Of a stretch of 64,000 nt of DNA, positions 47,001 through 58,612 are shown piece after piece. How positions within the stretch are numbered: the stretch's first letter is position 1; each line of letters opens with the position of its first letter. The notes beneath the pieces are model-generated. The model worked only from the letters and a program-made list of their open reading frames with translations. It had not been told where the DNA came from and did no database searches. Position numbers and translations under genes: made by a program. This stretch comes from Gossypium raimondii (taxonomy: Eukaryota > Streptophyta > Magnoliopsida > Malvales > Malvaceae), in assembly GCF_025698545.1 (NCBI RefSeq), contig NC_068565.1, positions 6,696,001-6,760,000 of the forward strand, written 5' to 3'.

Positions 47001-48939
47001 TTTGAAGTTCTTATACTGTTTGTGATCTTATTTTTATATCAATCATTTGCTCTTTTTTTGTTGTGTTTTAATGTTAAATTTTAAGTTGCTCTTTAAAATG
47101 AGACTAGTGTTAACTTTCTTTTTTCTTTATTTTTGTCTCTTCCTAGTTAATTTGGCTTGCTACACCATGTTGTATTTAATTATCTTTGAAATGCAATGGA
47201 AGTACGTTGTTTAACCTATTTATCAGCTATATTAGGTAATAAAACTATTTTGACATGTTAAAACAGTTTATTTTGCCATGCTCATCTTGGATTAGATAGA
47301 TCAAATATTCCAAGTCCACTGGCAGCATCAGCAGCCATTGATGAATTACTTTTAGAGAGTCCAGATATAGCAGATGCAGCCCAACATGTTAGCCAGTTGT
47401 GGCAGAAACCTGCAGAGACAAAAGAGTGTGCTATCTCTATTCAAGATAGTAAAGTTATGACTGACAAGCCAATCCTGGATGAAAATAGTGTTCCTAGTTG
47501 TCTGGAAAATATACGAAGAGACGACCTAGAGGTTACATTTTTGGGGACCGGTTCGTCACAACCTTCTAAGTATCGCAATGTTACTGCTATTTATTTCAAT
47601 CTTTTCTCAAATGGAAGTTTGCTCCTAGATTGTGGTGAAGGAACCCTGGCACAACTAAAAAGAAGGTAACATGACAAAAAATCTTTTAAATCACACCTTT
47701 ATGATTCCTTTTTTCTTCTCTTTTATTGATACAGCTGTTTATAAACCTTGAGAACAGATATGGCATGGAGGGTGCGGAAAGTGCTGTGAGAAATCTTGCT
47801 TGCATTTGGATTTCTCACATCCATGCTGATCATCATGTAGGCTTAGTTCGGGTTCTTACTCTGAGACGCGATTTGTTGAAGGGAGTGTCACATGATCCAT
47901 TAATTGTTCTAGGGCCATCACAGCTTAAACGTTTTCTGGATGCATATCAAAGACTTGAAGATTTAGATATGCAGTTCTTGGATAATAAAGCCACTACATT
48001 ATTTTCATGGGAAACTTTTGAGTTAGATAATGAATCAAACAAAAACAATGAATTGGTTTTTGAAAGGGATGAAGATGTAAAGAATGGTAACTTAACTTCA
48101 TGTAGAGAAAGTTGTTCGCAGGGCAGTTCAAAAAGATTAAAACTAAGTGTTCCGGTTGCCAAAATTGAAACTTTTGCTTTACTAAACCGTCTGAAGAAAG
48201 TTCTCAACGAAGCAGGAATTGAAAGGCTCATCAGTTTTCCTGTTGTGCACTGCCCAGAGTCATTCGGTGTTGTCCTCAAAGCTGCTGACAGAATAAACAG
48301 TAACGGAAAAGCAATACCAGGTTGGAAAGTTGTGTACTCCGGTGATACTCGACCATGCTCGGAAATGATAGAAGCATCTCAGGGAGCTACTATTCTTATA
48401 CATGAGGCAAGTACCTACGAAGTTGTGAATAAAGAAAATCGAACAGATCCTTGGTGTTCCTTTCCTTTTAAATTATTTTAACGAATGCAAATGAAGAATT
48501 TATATAAAGCAAATACTTGTAAAGATTAGATGACCTCTCTTTGGTTTTTCCTCCTTGGAGGGACCATTGAACTCATGAATTGAAAATTATGTGGCTATTA
48601 ACTTCATTTGCTTTTTGGGATATGCAGGCAACTTTTGAGGATGGCATGGCAGGGGAGGCCATAGCAAAGAATCACAGTACAACAAAGGAAGCTATAGAAG
48701 TAGGAAACTTGGCCGCCGCATATCGTGTCATTCTTACACACTTCAGCCAAAGGTACCCAAAAATCCCTGTATTGGATGAAATAAGCATGCACAAAACCTG
48801 CATAGCTTTTGACCTAATGACTATAAACTTGGCTGATTTGCATGTGCTCCCTAAACTTATTCCATACCTAAAATTACTTTTCAGAACTGAGATGTTAATT
48901 GATAATTCAGATGATCATGTTGAAGAAGCTGGTTTATAA
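44075..48939 (+). CDS. TRZ4: Long-form tRNase Z (TRZ3/TRZ4-like) with apparent frameshift
   Basis: Zinc endonuclease removing 3' trailers from pre-tRNAs. Long forms act in nucleus and mitochondria. Exons: 44075-44212, 44720-44809, 44983-45027, 45130-45184, 45263-45303, 45411-45776, 45893-46158, 46242-46386, 46483-46533, 47267-47665, 47758-48406, 48628-48939. The N-terminal half has [14 protein letters not shown] and [20 protein letters not shown], lacking catalytic residues as is normal. The C-terminal half has [15 protein letters not shown], the zinc motif HIHADH (47816-47833), [19 protein letters not shown] and [10 protein letters not shown]. Exons 1-9 are in frame (399 codons). The usual splice to 47267 meets TAG at 47297-47299, while the catalytic frame is offset, consistent with a ~5-base loss. 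Introns 8 and 11 are GC-AG. An in-frame upstream ATG at 43913 could supply an Arg-rich mitochondrial presequence. TRZ3 and TRZ4 cannot be told apart here, so the symbol is nominal. It may be a recent pseudogene, a rescued gene or an assembly error. Confidence 0.85.
47297..47299 (+). other. Premature in-frame TAG in tRNase Z exon 10
   Basis: Counting from the phase-0 junction of exon 9 (CTCCTAAAG) with the acceptor aaacag at 47266, codons run TTT ATT TTG CCA TGC TCA TCT TGG ATT AGA TAG. The alternative frame, entered at 47268, stays open to the exon end and reads [16 protein letters not shown], which resembles the family. The break therefore lies between about 47275 and 47281. Confidence 0.7.
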
Positions 48940-50786
48940 TTGTAGGCAATTTAATTTTTTTTAATTAAATGATTTTTAATAGGAAGTTGAGAAAAAAGTT
49001 TGCTTTAAATATTTTTATATTTGTTAAATGCAATTTATCCTTCAATTTTTTCATCTTTAAATGAGAATTTTATTTTTTTATCCATTTGTTTAACAATTAC
49101 CTCATAATAAAGGTAATCTATAGTTGCACCCTTTTGATGTTATGATAGGTCCTTGATACAAAACAAATCAAAGAATACAAGTTTATTCTTTTAGAATTAT
49201 TTTTAGGAGGATTTATTTACACTTTTTTCGTTTATTTTGTACTATTAATATTTTAATGATTCAACAGTTAAATTTATGGTTATAATTTTGCTTGTCATCC
49301 ATGTAAATTTTAAACTAATTCGATATCTCCATCACATTAATATAAAATACTGAATTTACATTAAATTTGACATAAATAAAATATAAAATATGATAGCTAA
49401 ATCATTCTCTTTTACATATATTATATATAATACTATACAGTTAAGAGTAGATGTATCCACAGATTTGGCCTTAATCAGGGAACTTGTTAAATCTTGCCAG
49501 CTATCTCGGTTCAAAATTCAAATATTATTTTTATTATTTGTACAGTAAAAGGAGTCAGTGTGATTAGATTAGACTTGAAAATAAAATTTATTTGAAATAT
49601 TTTAATATATATGTGTGTTTGTTATATTTACATTTCCCAGAAATCAAGACGAAACATTGAGGTTTCCGAGGAAGAAGGATTTTAGGGAAAGGTTAAATGA
49701 ATAAATGGTGCAAATTTGAGAGATATTAGGAAGGACACAGAGACACATGGAGCAATTAAATTGTTTGGAGAAGAAGACAAAAACAACATTTAATGCATGA
49801 AAGCATGGACCTTGATTCATGCTTCAAACTTCAACTACAAACACAATTAATGTGTTTTCTCTGAGTTAATTATTAATTATGCACCCTTCATTCACCCTCT
49901 TTTCTTACTTTGATCTCAAGACTTCCAAGATCTAATTACTGGCAAAACATTTTTTAAAAAATAAAATAAAAAATATTTATATTTGGCTTTTATTTATTTT
50001 TAATTAAAATTCAGTTTTTTTTATTCGAATACAAGTTCTTTGTCACTCATCCGGTGTACTTTATTATCATAATAAAGACAAAATACATACAATGCTTCAA
50101 TTAAAATGGAGCAGAAGCACACACAATATTCATGTGATAGTGCTTAGGAGACGGGGCATGATTCTATGAAGGATGTTAAACTGCAAATTATATAATGAGA
50201 ACAAATCAACATGGGCAAAGTGTTCACAATTAGCTTGTTGGCCTTCTAGAAAAAAAAATTCTAAAATTTTCAAAATTTATACATGTTATTTACAATCTTT
50301 ATAACAAAATAAATATATTCAGTTAGTTAAAAAAACTAGTGATACGATATAAACCTAATAACTAAATCTCCCACTAAATTCATCTTTGAACATGTTCTGT
50401 TTGACAATGATATGACAACCCCTTTAACCCTACACCATTTATCACATCTAATCTAACCCACCACATCACACCTACAACCATATCTCTCTCTTCTCTCATT
50501 TCCCACTTTTATTTTCCTTTATTATATTTTTTAAGTCACAACAATATATTTATAAACTCAAATCATATTACATAAAATAAAACCCTAAAAATTTGGATAT
50601 CTCGACTTTTATAAATACCTAATTCTCAATACTTATACTTCACAATCATTTTATTGGAAGAAGAAGATGCTCAAAATAATGGCGAATGTTGGAATCATAG
50701 AAAAGGAAATCATGACCAAAATTGAAAAATAAAACTTACTCATTCTTCACAACTTCCAACTACATTAGTATATTTATAATTGATAA

Positions 50787-50827
<41 letters not shown>

Positions 50828-51014
50828 CTAAGTATATTATTTTTAACAAAAACATCTGGTTTGGCTTCGTCTCCCCAGAATTTAAAAAAAAAAAAAAAAA
50901 CTCTCAATTTTATGTATAATTTTTCATTTCTCTTAATCCGTTTTTCATATAATATATATATATAACTAGGGAGTATATATTTTTACTTATAATTTCACTT
51001 GAATAATTTCCATG
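48940..51014. other. Intergenic AT-rich DNA with (AT)n microsatellite
   Basis: No supported gene. A perfect AT run of about 36 bases lies at 50789-50824. A TATA-like 'tttataaata' near 50608 is followed by a 21-codon frame (50667-50732) with no recognisable product. Confidence 0.55.
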
Positions 51015-51975
51015 TCAGCATCTCCAGTCCAAGCGGACTTCACCGGGACCCACAACATGCTGACTCGGCTTCCGAAATGATACCATGTGGCTGCTAACCA
51101 TGAAGGCAGTTACACGCTCCGAAACCCTAATGTCTTCCATCTTCAATTCTTGCAACCGCCGCACGTATTCCGGCACGTGGAGGAGGTCCCACAAAACCCC
51201 CACTCCACCGGGCTTCAACACCCTCACCATCTCCCCCAACACCCTCATCCTCTCCGCCGCTGCTTCCACCGTCCGGTGGCCGTATTCTTTCCCCACGGTG
51301 TGCACGAACACGGCGGAAACCACCACGTCGAAGTAGTTATCCCCAAACGGGAGGCTCCTCACATCGCCTTCTCTGCACGTCACATACTCCCCCACACCTG
51401 TTTTCAATTTTCAAAATCACCATTTTTAGCGCAAAAAAATAAAGATTGTAATTAAATAATAATAAATTTTCTTTTTGTCACAAACCTTCAACGTTGGCGG
51501 TTCGTAGCGTAGACAAAGTAGTTCGTTTAGACGGATCCAACCCAACAACCCGACCCGAACTACCAGTTTTTTTCAGTTGGGTCGCCACCGCATTGAGAAG
51601 AATCCCTCTGCCGCACCCAATATCAAGCGCTAGCTTCACGGTCGACCAGTCATTAACCGACCCCACCATCCGTTGCGCCATGTCGTAATGCAGCGGCCCG
51701 GCGGAGTAAAAAAAGTTGGCGGCCGCGAAAAACAAACACACTGCGGAAATCGCCGTGACGCCGCCGCTGAACCCGGCGGCGAAACGGGCTGCACCGGGAC
51801 TGGAGAGGAAAGTTTGGAAGAAGTGGAAAATGGATTCGAAGTATAAAAGGAAGAGGACTGAAAGTAGGGAGAAAAAAACAGCATGGAACAAAAGGAAAAC
51901 AAGTGTTTGCCACTGGTCCATGCCGTAAATTGCATAGATCTGAGTCCAATCTCTGCTACTATTGGTTTTTCCCAT
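51015..51975 (-). CDS. Membrane-anchored class I SAM-dependent methyltransferase
   Basis: Two exons on the minus strand, 51975-51486 and 51397-51015 (intron donor GTTTGT, acceptor AG), joining in frame to 290 aa. The N-terminal part has two hydrophobic segments (residues ~24-46 and ~66-89), so the protein is probably membrane-anchored. A Rossmann methyltransferase fold follows: motif I LDIGCGRG at residues 117-124 (51604-51627), the acidic strand-2 end VVGLDPSK, then GDVRSLPFGDNYFDVVVS and the VLKPGGVGVLW stretch typical of the Methyltransf_11/UbiE group. The substrate is not evident from sequence. The CDS is much more GC-rich than its surroundings. An acceptor-like ttttgcag just upstream of the ATG (51990-51989) suggests a leader intron. 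It is the only convincing start, with the first Met of the hydrophobic N-terminal region. Confidence 0.85.
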
Positions 51976-52129
51976 ACTTGTTTGATCTCTGCAAAAATAC
52001 TCAAAAAGCTTAAACTAAAAAAAAAAAAAGAGCTCGGGATTTGAAACAACTCTCTTTTGTCCTTGATGGGTTTTGGTTAAATTACTCTACCAACCAAATT
52101 AACTCATTCTGTTTTAAGGAAAATCTTTT

Positions 52130-52300
52130 GGGTGATCCAAGAAAACGATTCACGGAGAAAGAGAGAAAAAGGAGGAGGATCAGAAAAAACAGGGTCTCGC
52201 CCAAACAGAAGAAACAGGATCAGAGCAAGAGATAAAAGGATCAGAGAAAACAGGGTCTCATGGAAACAGAAGAAAGAGAAGAGAGAAAAAATAGGACAAA
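52130..52300 (-). promoter_or_regulatory. Polypurine/polypyrimidine leader region of the methyltransferase gene, with 61-bp duplication
   Basis: On the plus strand the region is GA-rich, so on the gene's strand it is CT-rich, as in many plant 5' leaders. A block beginning 'aggatcaga(a/g)aaaacagg' at 52176 recurs at 52237 (period 61). A candidate TATA (tatataatt on the minus strand) lies at 52636-52644. Confidence 0.4.
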
Positions 52301-53261
52301 TGGGATCGAGATTTATGGTAGTAAGTAATAATATAAATCTGCGAAAATGTCAGTGGTACTGGCATTCAAGGATAAAATGAGAATGATCTCTAAAGCAACT
52401 AACAAATTTTCCTCTTTTTTTCACGCGCTTTCAAGATTTTCGTTTCTGTGGGGTTGCTTTGAATTGTTTATCGAATTAATGACTGAAATGGGGTTTTTGA
52501 GTTAAAGAATGTAGGGGATTTTTCTTAGAGAAAGAGAAGGAAAATGGGAAAAGGGATTGATTGGCGAGTGAGTGAGTGAGAGAGACTCTATTATGTATAC
52601 TTTTTAGCGGTAGAGAGTGATTGGAAGATTTTTTTAATTATATAGAGAAAATGTTTAAAATATTATCCCTTAAATGAGTAACGACAAAATATTAAATCTA
52701 ATTATTGTTTGAAAATGATGTTTATACTATATTAATCAAATATTTCACAATTACTTCGATCTTTTATATCAAGATCTACATTCCTATTCCTATCTCCTAT
52801 CCTTTTGTATTTTTTTCTATTTTATATGTATATTTATTAGATTATATTTTTTAGAATTTATATACATTTTGTATTTTTACTTTTCTAATATTTTAATTAT
52901 TTTAATTTAAATAAATAAACATTTAAAGAAACTAACCCAAAGTCATGTACTTAATTATGATAAAATATTGGGATACCAAATTGAACTACATTTTAATATA
53001 AAACTAACCATAAATTTTCATTAAATCAAACAAATAGTTTTGTGAATAAAATATAAACTCGATCAATAGATTCACATAAGAAAATTATGAAATAATATAC
53101 GTTGGTGTTTTTTATATAATTAATGTATTTTTCATGTTCATTTTACGACTCATGAAGGTTAATTCTTTTGATGATAAGTGGCTGTCCTTTTTTAAAATGT
53201 CATCTCCAATGTTTGAATTTATATTCTTCCTATGAAAGTACAGTAAACCTTATGATTGGAC

Positions 53262-53524
53262 CTAGGGATGAAGGTAGAAATTTTTTTTTGGGAATGTTGA
53301 AATTAAATTTTAATTTTTACTATAGTAAAAGTACAATTTCATCATTTAAATAATATATATCTTTATAATTTTTAAAGGACTAAATCAAATTTTTATCATT
53401 TTTAGTGAATTAAAATATAATTTTACCATTATTAATTTAAATTTTTAAAAAATTTAAAGAACCTAAATAAAAAATTTTCCATTTTAAAGGGTCGAGCCCT
53501 ACCATACCCTTGGCTATGCCCTTG
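53262..53524. mobile_element. Short hAT-like MITE
   Basis: The left end 'ctagggatgaaggtagaa' and the right end 'ttggctatgcccttg' are imperfect inverted repeats of the (C)AGGGGC type. They flank about 260 bases of AT-rich non-coding DNA containing 'aattttaccatt' phrases. ATTGGACC (53255-53262) and ATTGTACT (53525-53532) could be a decayed 8-bp duplication, as expected for hAT. Confidence 0.5.
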
Positions 53525-53829
53525 ATTGTACTTAAATTTTTGTTGATATATTTTAGAAGGAGAATTTGGAGTATTTAAAATAACTTAAATTCATAAAAAA
53601 TTTATCACAATTTTATCGTTTCAGATAAAAATATTCATACGATTTTAAAATTACATACTTAAAGAAAAATGTTTAAAAATATTATATGGTAAATGTTTAA
53701 AATTAAATCTGTGTTTTAGAAAACGTACTTCTACAAGAAGAAAAAGAAAAGAAAAGTAATATTATCCTTCATTGATAAAACCATAGGAAAATATAATTTT
53801 TTTATATTAGTATTATCTCAGGTTTTTAT

Positions 53830-53985
53830 CATATATGTTCTTTTTTTATACAATAGTTAGAATTATTCATAACTCTTCTCTAACTTTTAAATAGAAGTAT
53901 AATGCACTTCAACGCATTCGAACTCACGTCCTCCTGCACTGGTAACAAAATTGATACCAGTCAAACTAAGACTCAATTGACAATC
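53830..53985 (-). mobile_element. tRNA-derived SINE fragment
   Basis: Read on the minus strand: 'tcttagtttgactggtat' (A-box-like), then 'gtgcaggaggacgtgagttc' and 'gaatgcgttgaag' (B-box-like GTTCGAATGC). An AT-rich tail follows with 'ttagagaagagttatgaa'. The order and spacing of the boxes fit a plant SINE. A poly-A end and target duplication were not resolved. Confidence 0.5.
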
Positions 53986-54680
53986 TTTAATCTATTGAAT
54001 TAACTGATGTTAACGCACATGAATTTTACTCGCTTCTTAGTATTAAGTTGTTTTAATTATGTTATCATTGAGATTTTAAGATTAGTTTAAATTTCATTCT
54101 ATGCAATTACCATTTGTATATTTACAATCTACATGCTCGATTATTAATATAAATTATGTTCAATAATTTATTCGTTTGTGCTTTGTACTATAATTTTATA
54201 AATTATTTATATTATAAATCTCAACAAAGTTCTTCCTTAATTTTTGTTATAAACAAATTAAAATAAAATTAATTTAAACTAAAATTAATCTATTAAATTA
54301 AAACCCAGAGATGTTAATAATATGAGATAAAAGTAGCGGTTCAGAAATTTCGAACCTAAATATTTGGAAATTAAATTTAATGATTTCTAAGGGAAAAAAA
54401 TGTAAGCGTCCAAGTGAGAGAAGAAATAAAAAAGAGTGGGGTCCATTCCCACTGAAAAAGTAGAGGAGGAAAAGAAAACGCGGGAATGACAGATGAAATG
54501 ACGTGTTCATGACTCCAGAACGTAAATTTTGTTCAATATATGCCCCCTTCTTTCTTTAAAAAACATTTGGTCAAACAAGTTTTTTTTTTAGATTTAAACA
54601 ACTAGATTAATTTTGGAGGAAGAGTATGAAAATGCTTATTGATTTTGTTTAATTGGGTGAGCTTTTTACACAGTTAGGAT

Positions 54681-54830
54681 GAAAGCTCGTTCATCTAAAC
54701 GAGCTTTTAGTTGACATATCAAAGAAAGCACGTTAAATTGAACGTGTTTTCTTTCGAATTTTCAAAAAATATTTCCAACCGGACACATTTTTCCTAACTA
54801 AAAAGATTGTTCAACTGAACGCACTTTCAC
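54681..54830. repeat. Series of three AACG-core hairpins
   Basis: AAAGCTCGTT/AACGAGCTTT (54682-54707, loop of 6), AAAGAAAGCACGTT/AACGTGTTTTCTTT (54721-54754, one mismatch) and a weaker third copy 'aaagattgttc/gaacgcacttt' (54801-54826). All share GAAAGCxCGTT...AACGxGCTTTC. Confidence 0.6.
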
Positions 54831-54861
54831 ACACTCTTTAAAATTGGCTATTTCTCTAAAA

Positions 54862-55000
54862 GCGGGTTTAGATGGGAGTGTGTTTATTCGCGATTAGTGC
54901 AAAAACAGTAGTGGTGATCAAATTAAATACTTTAGTTATACCGTAGCGTGAGACAAAAAGTAAGCTAAACGCACCTCACCACCTATTCAAGGCCATCCTA
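54862..55000. mobile_element. Small MITE (~140 bp) with GTTTAGATGGG-type ends
   Basis: Left 'gggtttagatgggagtgtgt' and right 'taaacgcacctcaccaccta' followed by 'ttcaaggcc' are imperfect inverted repeats. The middle has 'accgtagcgtgagacaaaaa'. I associate this structure with common hAT-type MITEs of dicots. Confidence 0.5.
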
Positions 55001-55009
55001 AATTTTGAA

Positions 55010-58000
55010 AAAAAAAAAGAAAATCTATTTTACCAATTGAAAGAAATGACATATTTAGTCTAATTATTTATTTGAATTTTAAAGAGAATTTGGATAAAAA
55101 TCAATAAATTTGAATAAAAATTTAAATTCACTTAAAATATACGATCAACTTAAGTTCTAAAATTCAAAGTCGAGCTCCATGTGGCGAACATACTTTGTTT
55201 TCTAATTATGTAATGTTTTGTTTTATTTTTAAATCTATGAAACTTTTGTAATATTACCATGTAAATATTCAAACATATATTACAATTTTGATAGAAATAT
55301 AGATGAAATTATAAAATATTTCATTTAAAGAACAGTAAAAATTAAAAATATATAGTCAGGCTCAAAATACGTTTAAGTTAATCATTTATAAATATGAATC
55401 GGTTTAAGTAAAATTCAAATCTATTTTAAATCAAATTAAGCTTAAACATGTATAAAGTATGTAATATCATGAACTCCTCTAAAAACATTATTATTGAAGT
55501 TTTAAATATCATAAACTGAATTATAAGTATTACATGTCATTACAGTGTAGCAAAAGTTTAAATATTTTTAAAAATGATCTATCATATTTTAACTGTGCTT
55601 GTTTAATAAAAATTTTAACTATACCAAACAACAATAACTATAATAATTTATTTTTATTAAAAATATTGTGCATTTAATTTTTTTCTCGATACATTTAAAA
55701 TTAGAAGTATGACAAAAATTCACATGATTTGAATCCTAAACTTCACATCTCATAAGCATACTCTTAATACTTCATGATCACGAGTAAACTTGTGACCTAG
55801 TCGATTTAATTTTTCTTAAACATTGTAACTATTTGAATGGATCACACACCAAACTAAATTTTAGCTCGAATTTAATTTTTTTTTCAATTAAGTCGTGGTC
55901 CGACCTAATCTAATTCATGAATTTTTTTTTTCATATGTCATTAAAATAATAACTAGTAATCTAATATATTCCTATTTAATATTTTAATTGTTTTTCATAT
56001 TGCATTAAAAGAATTCCATAAAAAAAGTTTCCGGGGGAGAAAAGGCATTGATTTTTTCTCTTGACTAAATGGCCAAATACATGCGCGAAAGAAGCAAAGC
56101 AAAGGGGAAGTAAAAGGCAGCACCGACTTTGCATTAAGAATCATGAAAAACTTTACATTTGAAAAGCCAAAACCCAAAGTACGAATAGTCTTCATCTACT
56201 TTCTATTTCTAAATTCCATTCGCCTATGAAAAATGTCTTTCTTGTTCCTATATTCACACTATTATTTATTATAATTTTTGACTAATTAAACACCCTACCC
56301 AAAGTGGATACATTTCAATTTGGACTGTTAAAATTTGAATTTATGATCAATCGATCCCTGTAGTTTAATAAAATTTAAGATTTAATTTTGTATTTTAAAA
56401 TTATAAGTCAAGTATTTTTTATTTAAAATCTTAGTTTAATTATTAACATGGTATTTTTTATGGTTTGAATTTTCAACTTGACATGTCTATTTTTATGTCA
56501 ATTATATATCAAGTTATATGAGAGAAATCTCATCAACATGCCAAGTTAGAAATTTTTGATGAAAAATAGTACGGATGTTATGAATTGGACTAGGATTTTT
56601 GAGTAAATAAAATAAAATAAATTCTAATTTTTAGGGTGTACTTGGTTGGATAGAAAAATAGAGGCATTACAGGGAAAGAGTGGAAATGTAGAAAGTAAAT
56701 AATTTTCGTGCGTGCTTGGTTAGAAATAAAAGTGAGCGTAAATAAAATAGGAGGGATGATCATTTTTCATTCTAATGCATAAAAATCAATTCTTTCAAAT
56801 TAGAGAGGAGAGAAAATAAGAGAGATATGTACTGTAATTCAAAATTATACATTTTTCATTCTACCAAGTAATGGATGGAAATAAAATTATTTTTCATCCT
56901 TCTAGTTTTCTACCCTTCAATTTTCTATCCTTCCAATTCCATTTTTTTTTTACTTTACAAAGCAAAGTCATATGGGACAAAATTTACCCCTTCTAGAAAG
57001 ATTTCTTTCTAGTACATAGACTAAATTGTAAAATTTTTCAAAGTATATATACTAATTACATATTTAAACCAAAACTAAAATAGGAGTACAATTATGAGAA
57101 ATTTGATTTTTTTAAAAATAGGAGTATAGAGTGCTTTTAGCATTTAGTATCAATTAACGTGGAAGTGGTCGCTTTCACTTAAAAATCACACCAACTTAAA
57201 AATACTAAAAATCAAAAGCAATAAGCTCACTTCACTAACTAATTTTTCATTGAAGTTTTTTTTTTTTTTTTAATATTGTAATTTTTAGAAATTTAGTATA
57301 AATAATGTATGATGTGATGTCAAAATTGGAAGACAGTGGCATCATTGAACATGGGGAACTGTCGGCAAACATAGTCCCCAACTCCCAAATATCATCAAAT
57401 CAAGCATTATTTTATTATTTAATGTATTTTTATAATAATATTTCAATTTCTTCAAGCTTGAAGCTCTAGATATTCTTTTATGAAATTCAAAAAAAATTTG
57501 GGAAACAAAACTTTGGTTACTGGTGATTTTTTTAATATATTTTAATTTAAATTCGAATATATTTTATCACCATTTGATCGTGTTTTGTAATATTGATTCA
57601 CGGGTTTTAATTATATTTATTCACAGACTTAATTAAAATTTATCTTCTAAATTATATTTACTTTCTTATATTAGTATTTTTAATGTTTTTGATGTCCTCC
57701 GTAGACAACATTATTTATGAATTTTACATGAAAAAGTATTTATAATTAAATAAAATCATAAAAGGATAAAAATATGATTTTACATATAAAACATTTTCTC
57801 ATTTTTCGTCCCATTGTGAACACCCAAAAACTTTTTTAGTCATTATTTATTCTTCTTCTTCTTCAATTTCTTGACCTACTAGTAACACCCAGAAATTTAT
57901 TGAAAAAAACAAAGAGATTGATTTTTTTTTTTACCGTTATTAACTTTTTATCTCTCTTTTCGATTTGTTGAATATATTGGGTTCTCATTGTGAACCCATT

Positions 58001-58230
58001 GCCATCGGAGACAAATCTGGGTTTGGAGGAGCAGCAATCGACGGTGTTGTTGTGCATGACAAGATTGATCAACAATCGAGGTCGCTCGAATGGAGGAAAA
58101 ATAGGAGCTTTAATCGTGAGGGAGAGATTTGAACAATAAACTAATGGCTTAATGATAAATTTAACCACTACCGTTTACATATTTTATCACAATGGTCCTA
58201 ATTGTATTTTTGAGCGTTTAGGGATCATGT
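55010..58230. other. Gene-free AT-rich intergenic DNA
   Basis: No supported gene. 56635-56960 begins 'ggtgtacttggttggataga' and ends 'ttctatccttccaattcc', a loose inverted match that may be another decayed MITE. A 101-codon minus-strand frame at 57863-58168 has no recognisable domain. Confidence 0.5.
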
Positions 58231-58231
58231 G

Positions 58232-58612
58232 GAATATTTTAATGAGATATAATTTATTAATTAGATAACCCAATAAAATAAATACATGTGAAAAATAATA
58301 AAATAAATAAATCATACATAAAATTTAAAACAGTAACTCTTAAATTTAAAAAAATGTAATTATCTAAAAAATTTCAAATGAATGCATATGTTTATTTCTG
58401 AGAGATTTCAAAAGATAATTAATAAATCAAACCGAAAATATTAAATGTGTGCATTCATTTTGAAACTTTTTAGATAATTACATTTATTTTCTTTAAATTA
58501 AATGTTATCTTTTAACTTCATGAATTATTTATTTATTTTATTATTTTCACATGTAATTATCTTATCGAGTTACCTAAGTAATAAATTACATCTCATTAAA
58601 AGTATTTTACAT
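58232..58612. mobile_element. Palindromic MITE, ~380 bp
   Basis: The left half ('ttttaatgagatataattta', 'taattatctaaaaaatttca', 'aatgaatgcat') is mirrored by the right half ('tgcattcattttgaaac', 'tttttagataattaca', 'taaattacatctcattaaaa'). The whole segment could fold into one long imperfect hairpin. No coding capacity. Confidence 0.6.

Noticed and set aside
50667..50732. 21-codon frame (MLKIMANVGIIEK...) about 55 bases after a TATA-like sequence
   Set aside because: Too short to judge and no known peptide family recognised.
57863..58168. 101-codon minus-strand frame
   Set aside because: No domain and located in repeat-rich DNA beside the palindromic MITE. Frame length alone is weak evidence.
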